Positions 30,748-39,178 of a stretch of 40,275 nt of DNA are shown in pieces. Where the stretch lies: the NCBI GenBank assembly GCA_900553065.1, contig USBZ01000013.1:1-40275 (forward strand), read 5' to 3'. Source of the DNA: an uncultured Desulfovibrio sp. GTDB taxonomy: Bacteria; Desulfobacterota; Desulfovibrionia; Desulfovibrionales; Desulfovibrionaceae. The notes under the pieces are model-generated. The model made no database searches. It saw nothing but the letters and a program-made list of their open reading frames with translations, and had not been told where the DNA came from. The translations under genes were made by a program, and so were the position numbers. How positions within the stretch are numbered: position 1 is the stretch's first letter; every line of letters begins with the position of its first letter.

Positions 30748-31551
30748 ATGGAACTCGGCACCAAGAAAAGACTGACCCGCATCTTCAACCCCGACACCAA
30801 GCGCACCATCATCGTTCCCATGGATCACGGCATGACCATCGGCGCTCCCGACGGACTGGTGGACATCCGCAAGGCCGTTGACGACATGAACGAAGGCGGC
30901 GCCAATGCCGTGCTCATGCACAAGGGTCTCATCCGCGCTTCCGGCTGTGCCGACGCCAATGCCGATCTCGGCCTCATCATGCACATCACGGCCTCCACGG
31001 AACTGTGCCCCAGCGGCAACACCAAGGTACTCACCGGCACCGTGGAAGAAGCCATCCGCCTCGGCGCAGACGCCGTGTCCGTGCATATCAACCTCGGCGA
31101 CGCCAACGAACGTGAAATGCTCAACAACGCGGGCGTGATCGCCGATCACTGCAACCGCTGGGGCATGCCTCTGCTCATGATGCTGTACGGCCGCGGCGGC
31201 CTCATCCGCGACAGCTTCACCACCGACGTCGTGGCCCACTGCGCCCGCGTGGGCGCGGAACTCGGCGCCGACATCGTGAAGGTTTCCTACACCGGCAGCC
31301 CCGAATCCTTCCATCGCGTCACCGCGTGCTGCTGCGCTCCCGTGGTGATCGCCGGCGGCGAACGCATCGACTCCACCCGCAAGCTCCTGCAGATGGTGTA
31401 CGACTCCATTCAGGCCGGCGGCGCCGGTCTTTCCATCGGCCGCAACGTGTTCGAGCATCCCCGCCGCGTGGACCTCATGCGCGCCATGAACGCCATCGTG
31501 CACTCGAACGCCTCCGTGGACGACGCCATGGCCATCGTCGGCGAAGAATAG
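30748..31551 (+). CDS. 2-amino-3,7-dideoxy-D-threo-hept-6-ulosonate (ADH) synthase, paralogue 2
   Basis: 267 residues from ATG 30748 (MELGTKKRLTRIFNP), with AAGGA seven bases upstream; the longer open frame from 30694 overlaps the attenuator and is rejected. It has the same active-site plan as paralogue 1: aspartate 26 in IIVPMDHG, tyrosine 147 in MMLYGRG and lysine 178 in ADIVKVSYTG. It differs from copy 1 around residues 65-75, where it has an insertion (ASGCADANADLG), and in an unusual cysteine run (TACCCAPV). It is followed 16 bases later by the dehydroquinate synthase gene. Phe/Tyr attenuation upstream suggests it is the isozyme tied to phenylalanine supply and to the whole downstream operon. 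Confidence 0.88.
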   Translation: MELGTKKRLTRIFNPDTKRTIIVPMDHGMTIGAPDGLVDIRKAVDDMNEGGANAVLMHKGLIRASGCADANADLGLIMHITASTELCPSGNTKVLTGTVEEAIRLGADAVSVHINLGDANEREMLNNAGVIADHCNRWGMPLLMMLYGRGGLIRDSFTTDVVAHCARVGAELGADIVKVSYTGSPESFHRVTACCCAPVVIAGGERIDSTRKLLQMVYDSIQAGGAGLSIGRNVFEHPRRVDLMRAMNAIVHSNASVDDAMAIVGEE

Positions 31552-31567
31552 CCTGCAAGGATCTCCC

Positions 31568-32536
31568 ATGAACATCTATTTCAAGAGCGTGCCCTTCAGC
31601 AAGAACGACGTGACGCTGGCGCTGGAATCCGGCGTGGACGGCGTCATCGTTCCTGCCGACAAGGTGGAATCCGTTGCCGCGCTGTCCCGCATTCCCGCGA
31701 TGTCCGAAGAATCCATGCCCTCCTGCGCCATGAACGCCAAGGCCGACGAGGAAGCCATCCGCGACAGCCTGCGGGCGGGCAGACAGGTGACGCTGGCCCG
31801 CGGCTGGGAAGTCATTCCCGTGGAAAACCTGCTCGCCCAGTGCGACAACGTGGTGGCCGAAGCCGGCAGTCTCGACGAGGCCGTGCTTGCCTCCGGCATT
31901 CTGCAGCGCGGCGTGCAGGGCATCGTGGTGCTGCCCGAAGCCATCGGCGATCTCAAGGAAATCGTGGCCCGCTGCAAGATCAGCAGAGAGCACGAGGAAC
32001 TTCAGGAGGCCGTGATCACCCGCGTGGAACCGGCCGGACTCGGACACCGCGTGTGCATCGACACCATGTCCATGCTGCATCGCGGTCAGGGCATGCTGGT
32101 GGGCAATTCCAGCGCCTTCACCTTCCTTGTCCATGCGGAGACCGAGCACAACGAATACGTGGCTTCCCGCCCCTTCCGCGTGAACGCAGGCGCGGTGCAT
32201 GCCTACATCCGGCTGCCCGGAGACGTGACGACCTATCTTTCCGAAGTGACCTCCGGCACGCAGATGCTGGTGGTGGACCATACCGGCGCCACCACTCTTG
32301 CCACGGCAGGCCGAGTGAAGATCGAGGTTCGTCCCATGCTTCTGGTGGAAGCCAGAATCGGCGACAAAACCGGCGCGGTGTTTCTGCAGAATGCCGAAAC
32401 CATCCGCCTCACCGCTCCGGACGGCACGCCCGTGAGCGTGGTGACCCTCAAGCCCGGCGACAAGGTGCTCTGCCGGACCGACGAGGCCGGACGCCATTTC
32501 GGCATGCGCATCAAGGAAGACATTCAGGAGAAATAG
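31568..32536 (+). CDS. aroB': 3-dehydroquinate synthase II (archaeal type)
   Basis: 322 residues, matching the family that oxidatively deaminates and cyclises the ADH synthase product to 3-dehydroquinate with NAD. Recognisable segments: GVDGVIVPADKVESV, ARGWEVIPVENLLAQ, EPAGLGHRVCIDTMSMLHRGQGMLVG with SSAFTFLVHAETEHNEYVASRPFRVNAGAVHAYIRLP, and GRVKIEVRPMLLVEA. It is unrelated to the standard AroB fold. AAGGA precedes the start. Its presence beside two ADH synthases is the main evidence that this organism makes aromatics by the ADH route. The next gene begins three bases after its stop. Confidence 0.93.
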   Translation: MNIYFKSVPFSKNDVTLALESGVDGVIVPADKVESVAALSRIPAMSEESMPSCAMNAKADEEAIRDSLRAGRQVTLARGWEVIPVENLLAQCDNVVAEAGSLDEAVLASGILQRGVQGIVVLPEAIGDLKEIVARCKISREHEELQEAVITRVEPAGLGHRVCIDTMSMLHRGQGMLVGNSSAFTFLVHAETEHNEYVASRPFRVNAGAVHAYIRLPGDVTTYLSEVTSGTQMLVVDHTGATTLATAGRVKIEVRPMLLVEARIGDKTGAVFLQNAETIRLTAPDGTPVSVVTLKPGDKVLCRTDEAGRHFGMRIKEDIQEK

Positions 32537-32539
32537 ATC

Positions 32540-33679
32540 ATGGCGGAGCCTTTCCAGATTCCCGGCCTTGCCGAACTGCGTGAACAGATTGACGATGTGG
32601 ACTCCCGGCTGCTGGAGCTTCTGAACCGGCGCGCAAAGCTCAGCGTGGCCGTGGGCGAAGCCAAAAAGCAGGTTTCGGGCAAGGTGTTCGATCCGGCCCG
32701 GGAGGCCAGACTTCTGGAAAGGCTCGCCGAACGCAACGCGGGGCCGCTCAGAAAGGAGCACATCACGTCCATCTGGCGTGCCGTGCTTTCCGCCTCGCGC
32801 GCCCTGCAGAAACCGTGCACCGTGGCCTATCTCGGCCCGGAAGGCACCTTTTCCTACTTTGCCGCCAGAGACTTTCTGGGCGAATCCATGACCTTCGTGC
32901 CATGCCGCGACTTCAGTGAAATCTTCCGCGGCATCAGCCTCGGAGAGTTCGACATGGGCGTCATTCCCCTGGAAAACTCCATTCACGGCACCATCACCCA
33001 GAGCTTCGACCTGTTCTCCGAACACGAGGTGAGCGTACAGGCCGAGTTCTACTCCCGTATCGCCAACAGTCTGCTCAGCAAGGAAACCTCGCTGGACAAT
33101 GTGACCACCGTCTACTCCCATCCCCAGCCCCTCGGACAGTGCGCCTCCTGGCTGCGCGCCCATCTGCCCGCGGCGAGGCTCGTGTCCGTGGAATCCACGG
33201 CAGCCGCCGCATGGAAGGCGGCCTCCGAAAAGGGTGCGGCCTCCATCGGTCACCGCAGCATGGCGGAAAAGCTCGGCATGAGCGCTCTTGCCGACAACAT
33301 TCAGGACGACACCTCCAACTGGACCCGCTTCGTGCTCGTCCGCCCGGGCGAAGCTCCGTCCGGAGGATCGCATCCCGAAGAGGCGGGCCGCTTCAAGTCC
33401 TCCCTGCTCTTCACGGTTCCCAACAAGGCCGGAACGCTCAGCGACGTTCTGAACGTGTTCTCCGCCCACGGCGTGAACATGACCAAACTCGAATCGCGTC
33501 CCATGAAGGGCAGCTGCTGGGACTACATCTTCTTCGCCGACGTGGAATGCGACCTCTCCTCTTCCGACAGAACAGGGCTCATCCGCGATCTCGGCGCATG
33601 CTGTACCTCCGTGCGCGTGCTCGGCTGCTATCCCGAAGGCCCGCGCCTTGATTCCACCGTCAACACCACAGGTTTCTGA
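32540..33679 (+). CDS. pheA: Bifunctional chorismate mutase/prephenate dehydratase (P-protein)
   Basis: 379 residues. Residues ~8-90 are an AroQ chorismate mutase (LREQIDDVDSRLLELLNRRAKL, then EARLLERLAERNAG). Residues ~97-275 are the dehydratase, starting VAYLGPEGTFSYFAA and including VIPLENSIHGTI, YSHPQPLGQC and the catalytic DDTSNWTRF. The C-terminus is an ACT domain with NKAGTLSDVLNVF and NMTKLESRP, the phenylalanine-binding ESRP-type element, so feedback inhibition is expected. It converts chorismate to phenylpyruvate. Three bases follow before aroA. Confidence 0.96.
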   Translation: MAEPFQIPGLAELREQIDDVDSRLLELLNRRAKLSVAVGEAKKQVSGKVFDPAREARLLERLAERNAGPLRKEHITSIWRAVLSASRALQKPCTVAYLGPEGTFSYFAARDFLGESMTFVPCRDFSEIFRGISLGEFDMGVIPLENSIHGTITQSFDLFSEHEVSVQAEFYSRIANSLLSKETSLDNVTTVYSHPQPLGQCASWLRAHLPAARLVSVESTAAAAWKAASEKGAASIGHRSMAEKLGMSALADNIQDDTSNWTRFVLVRPGEAPSGGSHPEEAGRFKSSLLFTVPNKAGTLSDVLNVFSAHGVNMTKLESRPMKGSCWDYIFFADVECDLSSSDRTGLIRDLGACCTSVRVLGCYPEGPRLDSTVNTTGF

Positions 33680-33682
33680 TTC

Positions 33683-35002
33683 ATGATCACGCTCCGGGCT
33701 CCCGCTTCCAAATCCGTTTCTCATCGCACGCTCATCGCGGCCGCTCTGGCGCACGGCACATCAACGGTGGATCATGCGCTCTCCAGCGCCGATCTTGAAC
33801 GCACGCGCGGCATCCTGCACGCCGCAGGCGCCGTGCTGAAGGATCTGGGCGAAGGCAGCTGGTCCGTGGAAGGCATGGCGAGCGGCCCCGCGGGAGGAAA
33901 AGACACGCCTCTCGACTGCCCCGTGGGAGAATCCGGCACGACCTGCCGTCTGCTTACCGCCATTCTTGCCGCCGGGCACGGCTCCTTCCGCATCCACGGC
34001 GTGCAGAGAATGCACGAGCGCCCCATAGGCGCGCTCACAAAAGCCCTGCAGTCCCTCGGCGTCCGCATCCTCTTTGAAGAAAAGGAAGGCTATCCGCCGC
34101 TTGTGATCGACACCGACGGTCTGCCCGGCGGCGACGTGGACATGAGCATCGACGAATCCAGTCAGTATCTCTCCGGTCTGCTGATTGCCTCTCCGCTCGC
34201 CCTTCAGCCCACCCGCATTGCTCTTACGGGACGCAAGGCGGTTTCCTGGCCCTATGTGGGCCTGACCCTGCAGGTGCTGGAAGACTTCGGCATCGACTTC
34301 AGCGTGGAAGAGAAGGAAAACGATCTCTGGAAACGCGTGCCGTGGCGGAGCGTGACCGAAGCCCGGCCCGGACATCTTCGCATCACCGTGCAGCCCGGCA
34401 GCTACCGGTGCGGCGAGTATCATGTGGAAGGCGACTGGTCCGGAGCCTCCTATCTGCTCGCGGCCGGCGCCGTGGGACGTGAGCCCGTGCTCGTCACGGG
34501 GCTTCGCGCCGATTCCCTGCAGGGCGACCGTGCCATTCTGGACATTCTCAGAACCATGGGCGCTTCCGTCGACATCCGAAGCGACGGCATTCTCGTCAGC
34601 CCCTCGCCCCTTCACGGCATCACCGTGGACATGGGCGACTGCCCCGATCTTGTGCCCACCGTAGCCATGCTTGCGGCCTTCGCCTCGGGCGATACGCACA
34701 TCACCAACATCGCCCATCTGCGCATCAAGGAATGCGACCGGCTCTCCGCCTGCGCCGCCATTCTCGGCCTCATCGGCGTGTCCACCGAAGAAGGCGCGGA
34801 CTCTCTCACGATTCACGGCCTGTTCCCGCAGGCTCCCGCCGTCCCCGAAGGCACAGTCTTCCCCACCTGGAACGATCACCGCATGGCCATGTCCGCATCC
34901 TTGCTCGGCCTTGCCCGCGGACAGCGCGTGTACGTGGACGATCCCGCCGTGGTGCGCAAGTCCTTCCCCGACTTCTGGAACGTGTGGAGCGCCCTTGTAT
35001 GA
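33683..35002 (+). CDS. aroA: 3-phosphoshikimate 1-carboxyvinyltransferase (EPSP synthase)
   Basis: 439 residues. Family signatures: PASKSVSHRTLIAAALAHG at the N-terminus, GESGTTCRLLTAILAA, QRMHERPIGALTKAL, DESSQYLSGLLIASPLA, and the C-terminal IKECDRLSACAAIL and TWNDHRMAMSASLLG. It transfers the enolpyruvyl group of PEP to shikimate 3-phosphate. The phosphate-binding loop reads GESGTTCR rather than the commoner GNAGTAMR, which points to a class II-like or divergent group whose glyphosate sensitivity cannot be inferred here. Its stop overlaps the tyrA start. Confidence 0.95.
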   Translation: MITLRAPASKSVSHRTLIAAALAHGTSTVDHALSSADLERTRGILHAAGAVLKDLGEGSWSVEGMASGPAGGKDTPLDCPVGESGTTCRLLTAILAAGHGSFRIHGVQRMHERPIGALTKALQSLGVRILFEEKEGYPPLVIDTDGLPGGDVDMSIDESSQYLSGLLIASPLALQPTRIALTGRKAVSWPYVGLTLQVLEDFGIDFSVEEKENDLWKRVPWRSVTEARPGHLRITVQPGSYRCGEYHVEGDWSGASYLLAAGAVGREPVLVTGLRADSLQGDRAILDILRTMGASVDIRSDGILVSPSPLHGITVDMGDCPDLVPTVAMLAAFASGDTHITNIAHLRIKECDRLSACAAILGLIGVSTEEGADSLTIHGLFPQAPAVPEGTVFPTWNDHRMAMSASLLGLARGQRVYVDDPAVVRKSFPDFWNVWSALV

Positions 35003-35835
35003 GCGAACGCATCGTCATCGTCGGCTGCCGCGGCCGCATGGGCGCCATGCTCATGAAGCGCTTCGGCGCCGAACCCGGAATCTGCCCTTCCGGCATCGAC
35101 ATTCCCTTTGAGGAAGAGGCCGTGAAGAACGCCTGCCGCTGCGCGCGCATGGTGCTTTTGTGCATACCGGCCACGGCCATTGCCGATACGGTGAACATGC
35201 TGCGCCCCTTCATGGAGCCGGACGCCGTTCTTGCCGACATCACCTCGGTGAAGGAACTGCCCATGCAGCACATGGAAAGTCTGTGGGACGGCCCCGTGGT
35301 GGGAACGCATCCGCTCTTCGGGCCGGTTCCGGCGCAGGATCTGGAACTGCGCGTGACCATAGTGCCGGGCAAAAGAGCCTCGGAAGAGGACGTGCGATTC
35401 GTGGAAGGCCTGTTTCAGGGCTTCGGCTGCGTGACCTTCCGCGCCACGGCCGAAGAACACGACATCGCGGAAGCCAAGATACAGGGCATGAATTTCATCA
35501 CGAGCGCGGTGTATTTCGCCATGACGGCGGAAGACCCCGCGCTTTTGCCGTACATAACCCCATCCTTTCTGCGGCGCATGAACTCTTCGGAAAAGCAGCT
35601 CATGGAAGACGGGGAACTGTTCACCTGGCTGTTTGAGGCCAATCCCCACAGTCAGGCCATGACGCGCCAGTACCGCAATCTGCTCTCCCTCGCCGCCGCG
35701 GGCGACGTGGATCTCATTCTGCACAAGGCACGATGGTGGTGGCGGGAAGGCGAGGAAAAGAAAACCATTCACGAAGAAGCCCGCAAGGTGGCTCTCCAGT
35801 CTGCCCGCATGGGGCTGAAGAAAGGACAGAAATAA
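34999..35835 (+). CDS. tyrA: Prephenate dehydrogenase
   Basis: 278 residues from ATG 34999, which overlaps the aroA stop (ATGA); the longer frame from 34732 lies inside aroA and is rejected. The NAD site is a slightly unusual IVIVGCRGRMGAMLMKRFG. The catalytic region shows TSVKELPMQHM, GTHPLFGPVP (the conserved GxHPMFGP element) and HDIAEAKIQGMNFITSAVYFAM. No chorismate mutase domain is attached; the mutase is on PheA. It oxidatively decarboxylates prephenate to 4-hydroxyphenylpyruvate, the precursor of tyrosine. The C-terminus is rich in tryptophan and charge (KARWWWREGEEKK). Its stop overlaps the aroC start. Confidence 0.93.
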   Translation: MSERIVIVGCRGRMGAMLMKRFGAEPGICPSGIDIPFEEEAVKNACRCARMVLLCIPATAIADTVNMLRPFMEPDAVLADITSVKELPMQHMESLWDGPVVGTHPLFGPVPAQDLELRVTIVPGKRASEEDVRFVEGLFQGFGCVTFRATAEEHDIAEAKIQGMNFITSAVYFAMTAEDPALLPYITPSFLRRMNSSEKQLMEDGELFTWLFEANPHSQAMTRQYRNLLSLAAAGDVDLILHKARWWWREGEEKKTIHEEARKVALQSARMGLKKGQK

Positions 35836-36893
35836 TGCGTTACAGCCTGTTCGGCGAATCCCACGGTCCGGCCATCGGCATCGTGCTTCAGGGCGTCCCT
35901 TCGGGACTTGATATAGACACGGATTTCATCCGCAGCGAAATGGCGCGCCGCGCTCCGGGCCGCTCCCCTCTCGCCACGGCCCGCAACGAAAAGGACGAAG
36001 TACGCATTCTGAGCGGCGTGTTTGAAGGAAAGGCCTGCGGCACGCCTCTTTGCGGCGTCATCGAAAACACCGACACCCGCTCGCGCGACTACGCCGCCAC
36101 CCGCTGGCTCGCCAGGCCCGGCCATGCCGACTACACCGCGCATCTGCGCTATCAGGGATTTGAGGACTACCGCGGCGGCGGGCATTTTTCCGGACGCCTC
36201 ACCGCGCCTCTGGTCTTCGCCGGAGCCGTGGCCAAGCTGGCGCTGCAGAAAAAGGGCGTGGAAGTGCTGGCCCGCATCCGCTGCACGGCGGGCATTGAAG
36301 ATGCCACCCTCGATCTCGCCCGCCCCGACAGGGAAGCCCTGCGCGCGGCGGGAAAGAAGACCTTTCCCGTTCTCGACGATGAGCGCGGAAACGCCATGCA
36401 GGAAGCCGTTCTCGCCGCCCGGGCCGAAGGCGACTCCGTAGGCGGCATCATCGAGTGCCTGGCCTTCGGCCTGCCTGCCGGTCTCGGCAGCCCGGACTTC
36501 GATGAAAACCTCGAAAGTCTCATCGCCCGCCATGTGTTCGCCGTTCCCGCGGTAAAGGGGCTCTCCTTCGGCGCGGGCTTCTCTTTTGCCTCCATGCGCG
36601 GCAGCGAAGCCAACGACGTGTTTGAGCCGGGAGAAAGCCTCCATACCCGCACCAACAACAACGGCGGCATCAACGGCGGCATATCAAACGGCATGCCCGT
36701 GGTCTTCTCCGTGGTCATCAAGCCTACCCCCTCCATCGGCAGAGAGCAGGACACCGTGGACATGCGCACCGGCGAAGCGGCAAAGCTCTCCATCACCGGC
36801 AGGCACGATCCCTGCATTCTTTCCCGCGCCGTTCCCGTCATCGAGGCGGCCTGCGCTCTGGCGCTCACGGAAATTCCGGGGATGCTCGCATGA
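35835..36893 (+). CDS. aroC: Chorismate synthase
   Basis: 352 residues from ATG 35835, overlapping the tyrA stop by one base. FMN-dependent enzyme that removes phosphate from EPSP to give chorismate. Signatures: RYSLFGESHGPAIGIVLQGVPSG with the first catalytic histidine, RRAPGRSPLATARNEKDEV, PGHADYTAHLRYQGFEDYRGGGHFSGRLTA, and the C-terminal HTRTNNNGGINGGISNGMP and GRHDPCILSRAVPVIEA. All three family signature regions are intact. Its stop overlaps aroK (ATGA). Confidence 0.97.
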   Translation: MRYSLFGESHGPAIGIVLQGVPSGLDIDTDFIRSEMARRAPGRSPLATARNEKDEVRILSGVFEGKACGTPLCGVIENTDTRSRDYAATRWLARPGHADYTAHLRYQGFEDYRGGGHFSGRLTAPLVFAGAVAKLALQKKGVEVLARIRCTAGIEDATLDLARPDREALRAAGKKTFPVLDDERGNAMQEAVLAARAEGDSVGGIIECLAFGLPAGLGSPDFDENLESLIARHVFAVPAVKGLSFGAGFSFASMRGSEANDVFEPGESLHTRTNNNGGINGGISNGMPVVFSVVIKPTPSIGREQDTVDMRTGEAAKLSITGRHDPCILSRAVPVIEAACALALTEIPGMLA

Positions 36894-37405
36894 AGAATCT
36901 CGTGCTCATCGGTCTTTCCGGCTGCGGCAAAAGCACCATCGGCCGGCGTCTGGCCCGAAAAATGCGCATGCCGCTTCTGGATACCGACGCCATGATCGAA
37001 AAAAATTCGGGCCGCTCCATTCCCGACATTTTTGCCGAAGAGGGAGAAACCGGATTCAGAGACATGGAATCGGCCTGCGCAAGACAGGCCGCCGCCGGCT
37101 CAGGCGCCGTCATTTCCACAGGCGGCGGCATGATTCTCCGCGAGGAAAACATGAAAGCGCTGGCGGAAAACGGACTCATCGTGTTCATCGACCGGCATCC
37201 CTCGCACATTCTGCGTTCCACGTCGCTCGGGGATCGCCCCCTCGTGCAGAACGACAGAGACAGACTTTTCCGCCTGTATGCCGAGCGCCTCGATCTGTAC
37301 CGCCGTTACGCCCATGTCACCGTTTTCAACAACGGCGGGCCGCGCACGCTCAGAAAGCGCATTCTCCAGATTCTCAACCACTACCGTCGCCACAGCGGCG
37401 ACTGA
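36890..37405 (+). CDS. aroK: Shikimate kinase
   Basis: A 171-residue P-loop kinase. Walker A is GLSGCGKSTIGRRLA at the N-terminus, the shikimate-binding LLDTDAMIEK follows, then ETGFRDMES and the STGGGMIL glycine loop, and the lid DRPLVQND with its arginine. It phosphorylates shikimate at the 3-hydroxyl. The ATG overlaps the aroC stop. The C-terminus is basic (RKRILQILNHYRRH). Seventeen bases separate it from aroE. Confidence 0.95.
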   Translation: MKNLVLIGLSGCGKSTIGRRLARKMRMPLLDTDAMIEKNSGRSIPDIFAEEGETGFRDMESACARQAAAGSGAVISTGGGMILREENMKALAENGLIVFIDRHPSHILRSTSLGDRPLVQNDRDRLFRLYAERLDLYRRYAHVTVFNNGGPRTLRKRILQILNHYRRHSGD

Positions 37406-37421
37406 GTCTGCCGGAGTCACC

Positions 37422-38288
37422 ATGAGTCACCTTCTGGACGGAAAAAAACTGGCCGTCATCGGCGATCCCATCGAACACAGCCTCTCCCCGCTCATTCAGC
37501 AGGCCATGCTGGATGAAATGGGGCTGGCATGCGTGTATGAACGCATTCTCGTCAGCGCCGGAACCGTGGCGGCCTGGCTGCCCTCGGCGGCCGATCTGAA
37601 TCTGGCCGGATTCAACGCCACCATGCCGCACAAGACCGATCTCGTGCCGCTCATGGATACGCTCTCCGACGATGCCCGCATGTACCGCTCCGTGAACACC
37701 GTGGTCATCCGCCACGGTCGCTTCCACGGACACAACACCGACGGCGCGGGTTTTCTCCGCTCGCTGCACGATGAAGGCATCCGGCCGGAAGGACGCCGCA
37801 TCGTCGTGTTCGGCGCAGGCGGCGCCGCCCGATCCGTGGTGCTCAAGCTGGCGGCCGAAGGGGCGGAAAGCATTACCGTCTGCTGCCGTACTCCGGCGCG
37901 CGCCGAAGAACTGGCCCGGGCGTCCAGCCATGTGCGCATAAGCCCTCTCGGCTCCGCCGATACCCGGCAGGCTCTGAGCGAAGCGGAACTTTTCATCAAC
38001 TGCACGCCGCTCGGCATGCAGGGCGTTCCCGCGCAGTTTGACGACTTCGATTTTCTCAACGATCTGCCCGCCTCGGCCCCGGTATGCGATCTCATCTATC
38101 GTCCGCTCAGAACCAGACTTCTGGAAGAGGCGGAAAAGCGAGGGCATCAGACCATGAACGGGCTCGGCATGCTCATTCATCAGGCCATTCTCGCGCTGGA
38201 GCAGTTCGCCTCCTGCCCGCTTGATGCCGCGCTCATGAAGGCCGTCGTCAAAAAAAGACTGCTGCCCGTTCTGGACAAGGGGCTCTGA
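37422..38288 (+). CDS. aroE: Shikimate dehydrogenase
   Basis: 288 residues from ATG 37422, with GGAG five bases upstream; the longer frame from 37278 lies inside aroK. It reduces 3-dehydroshikimate with NADPH. Signatures: AVIGDPIEHSLSPLIQQAML, the catalytic lysine in FNATMPHKTDLVPLMD, SVNTVVI, GHNTDGAGFLRSL, the NADP site VVFGAGGAARSVVLKLAAEG and the final NGLGMLIHQAILALEQF. It is the last gene of the operon. A 3-dehydroquinate dehydratase gene, needed between DHQ synthase and this enzyme, is not in the window. Confidence 0.96.
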   Translation: MSHLLDGKKLAVIGDPIEHSLSPLIQQAMLDEMGLACVYERILVSAGTVAAWLPSAADLNLAGFNATMPHKTDLVPLMDTLSDDARMYRSVNTVVIRHGRFHGHNTDGAGFLRSLHDEGIRPEGRRIVVFGAGGAARSVVLKLAAEGAESITVCCRTPARAEELARASSHVRISPLGSADTRQALSEAELFINCTPLGMQGVPAQFDDFDFLNDLPASAPVCDLIYRPLRTRLLEEAEKRGHQTMNGLGMLIHQAILALEQFASCPLDAALMKAVVKKRLLPVLDKGL

Positions 38289-38618
38289 GCATCGCGGATG
38301 TCCGGGGCATGAAATCCGGCCCGTCCCGCCGATGCCGAAAAAGTGCCCTCTTCTCTGGTGGGGGTGGGCAGCTTACCCCCTTTCCCCTTTTCCTGCGGCC
38401 CGCGGAACACGCCCGCCGATCTTCTCTTAAAATTAAACGCAGAAACGGAAACCGGTATGCCGGTTCCCGTTTTCCGTACACTCTCTTTTAGAGCCTGTTT
38501 CCGGGCATGCACAACGCCTGCCTTCGCTATTTTCACCGCTTTCCGCATACCGGCCGCCCTTTGTCGGCAGCCAATGCCGCAGAAAAACAGGCAGACAAAC
38601 TTCCCGAAACAAATGCCT
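38289..38618. other. Intergenic region between convergent aroE and flavodoxin genes
   Basis: No gene was found. It contains two stem-loops: GGGGGT/ACCCCC (38360-38365 with 38375-38380), followed by a T/C-rich stretch, and the stronger hairpin at 38443-38472 listed separately. The remaining sequence has only frames without ribosome sites. Confidence 0.5.
38443..38472. terminator. Likely bidirectional terminator between aroE and flavodoxin
   Basis: AAACGG-x-AACCGG (38443-38455) pairs with CCGGTT-x-CCGTTT (38460-38472), one mismatch, around a TATG loop. T-rich sequence lies a few bases beyond on each strand (CTCTCTTTT on plus, GCGTTTAATTTT on minus), although not directly abutting. Confidence 0.5.
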
Positions 38619-39065
38619 CTATGACAGGGCAGCTGCAATGCGCCTGCCCCAGCTGTCCACGTCGTCTCTGCTGCCGGAGTAGTCGCCTTCCACCTTGAGT
38701 CCTTCTTCCATGATCTCCGCGCCGAGCTCGACAAGGCGTTTTTCGATAACGTCCACGGCTCCGCAGAAGTGTTCAAAGCTGCTGTCACCGCTAGCAAAGC
38801 AGGCTGCCTTCTTTCCCTTCGCGCCGATGAGATCGAAATCCTCATACAGGGCGTTGAAGTCGTCCTGCATTTCCACCTCGTCGGTGCCCCAGGCGGAGCA
38901 GCCGAACAGCACGGCGTCGTAACCGTTGCACAGCCCTTCGGCCGTCACGTCGGCGGCGTTCTTCACCGTCACCTCATGCCCGGCCAGACCAAGAATGTCG
39001 CCGAGAGCCTCGGCAATACCGGCGGTATTGCCCGTGGTAGAGCCATACACAATGAGCGCTTTCAT
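38619..39065 (-). CDS. Flavodoxin
   Basis: 148 residues from ATG 39065 (MKALIVYGSTTGNTAGIAEAL), with GGAG upstream; an extension to 39125 is open but lacks support. The FMN phosphate loop GSTTGNTA is at the start, the first aromatic-side loop is GCSAWGTDEVEMQDDF (a tryptophan stacking on the flavin), and the second is SGDSSFEHFCGAVD with a phenylalanine. Length and loops match Desulfovibrio-type flavodoxin. It is a low-potential one-electron carrier that can replace ferredoxin when iron is short, which agrees with a Fur-like box over a promoter about 0.9 kb upstream. Whether that promoter serves this gene is uncertain. Confidence 0.95.
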   Translation of the reverse strand: MKALIVYGSTTGNTAGIAEALGDILGLAGHEVTVKNAADVTAEGLCNGYDAVLFGCSAWGTDEVEMQDDFNALYEDFDLIGAKGKKAACFASGDSSFEHFCGAVDVIEKRLVELGAEIMEEGLKVEGDYSGSRDDVDSWGRRIAAALS

Positions 39066-39178
39066 ATCTTTTTCTCCAGCCCCCGGAAAAGCAGGCGACA
39101 TGGCAGCCGTCCGCCCCGACCCCATGTCGGAGTACGGACAAAGCCTGCCTTCTCGGGGAATATGTGTCCGCTATTTTT

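Noticed and set aside
31475..33754. 759-codon minus-strand frame opposite dehydroquinate synthase II and pheA
   Set aside because: Histidine- and glycine-rich antisense translation typical of GC-rich genes; the plus-strand products are unmistakable.
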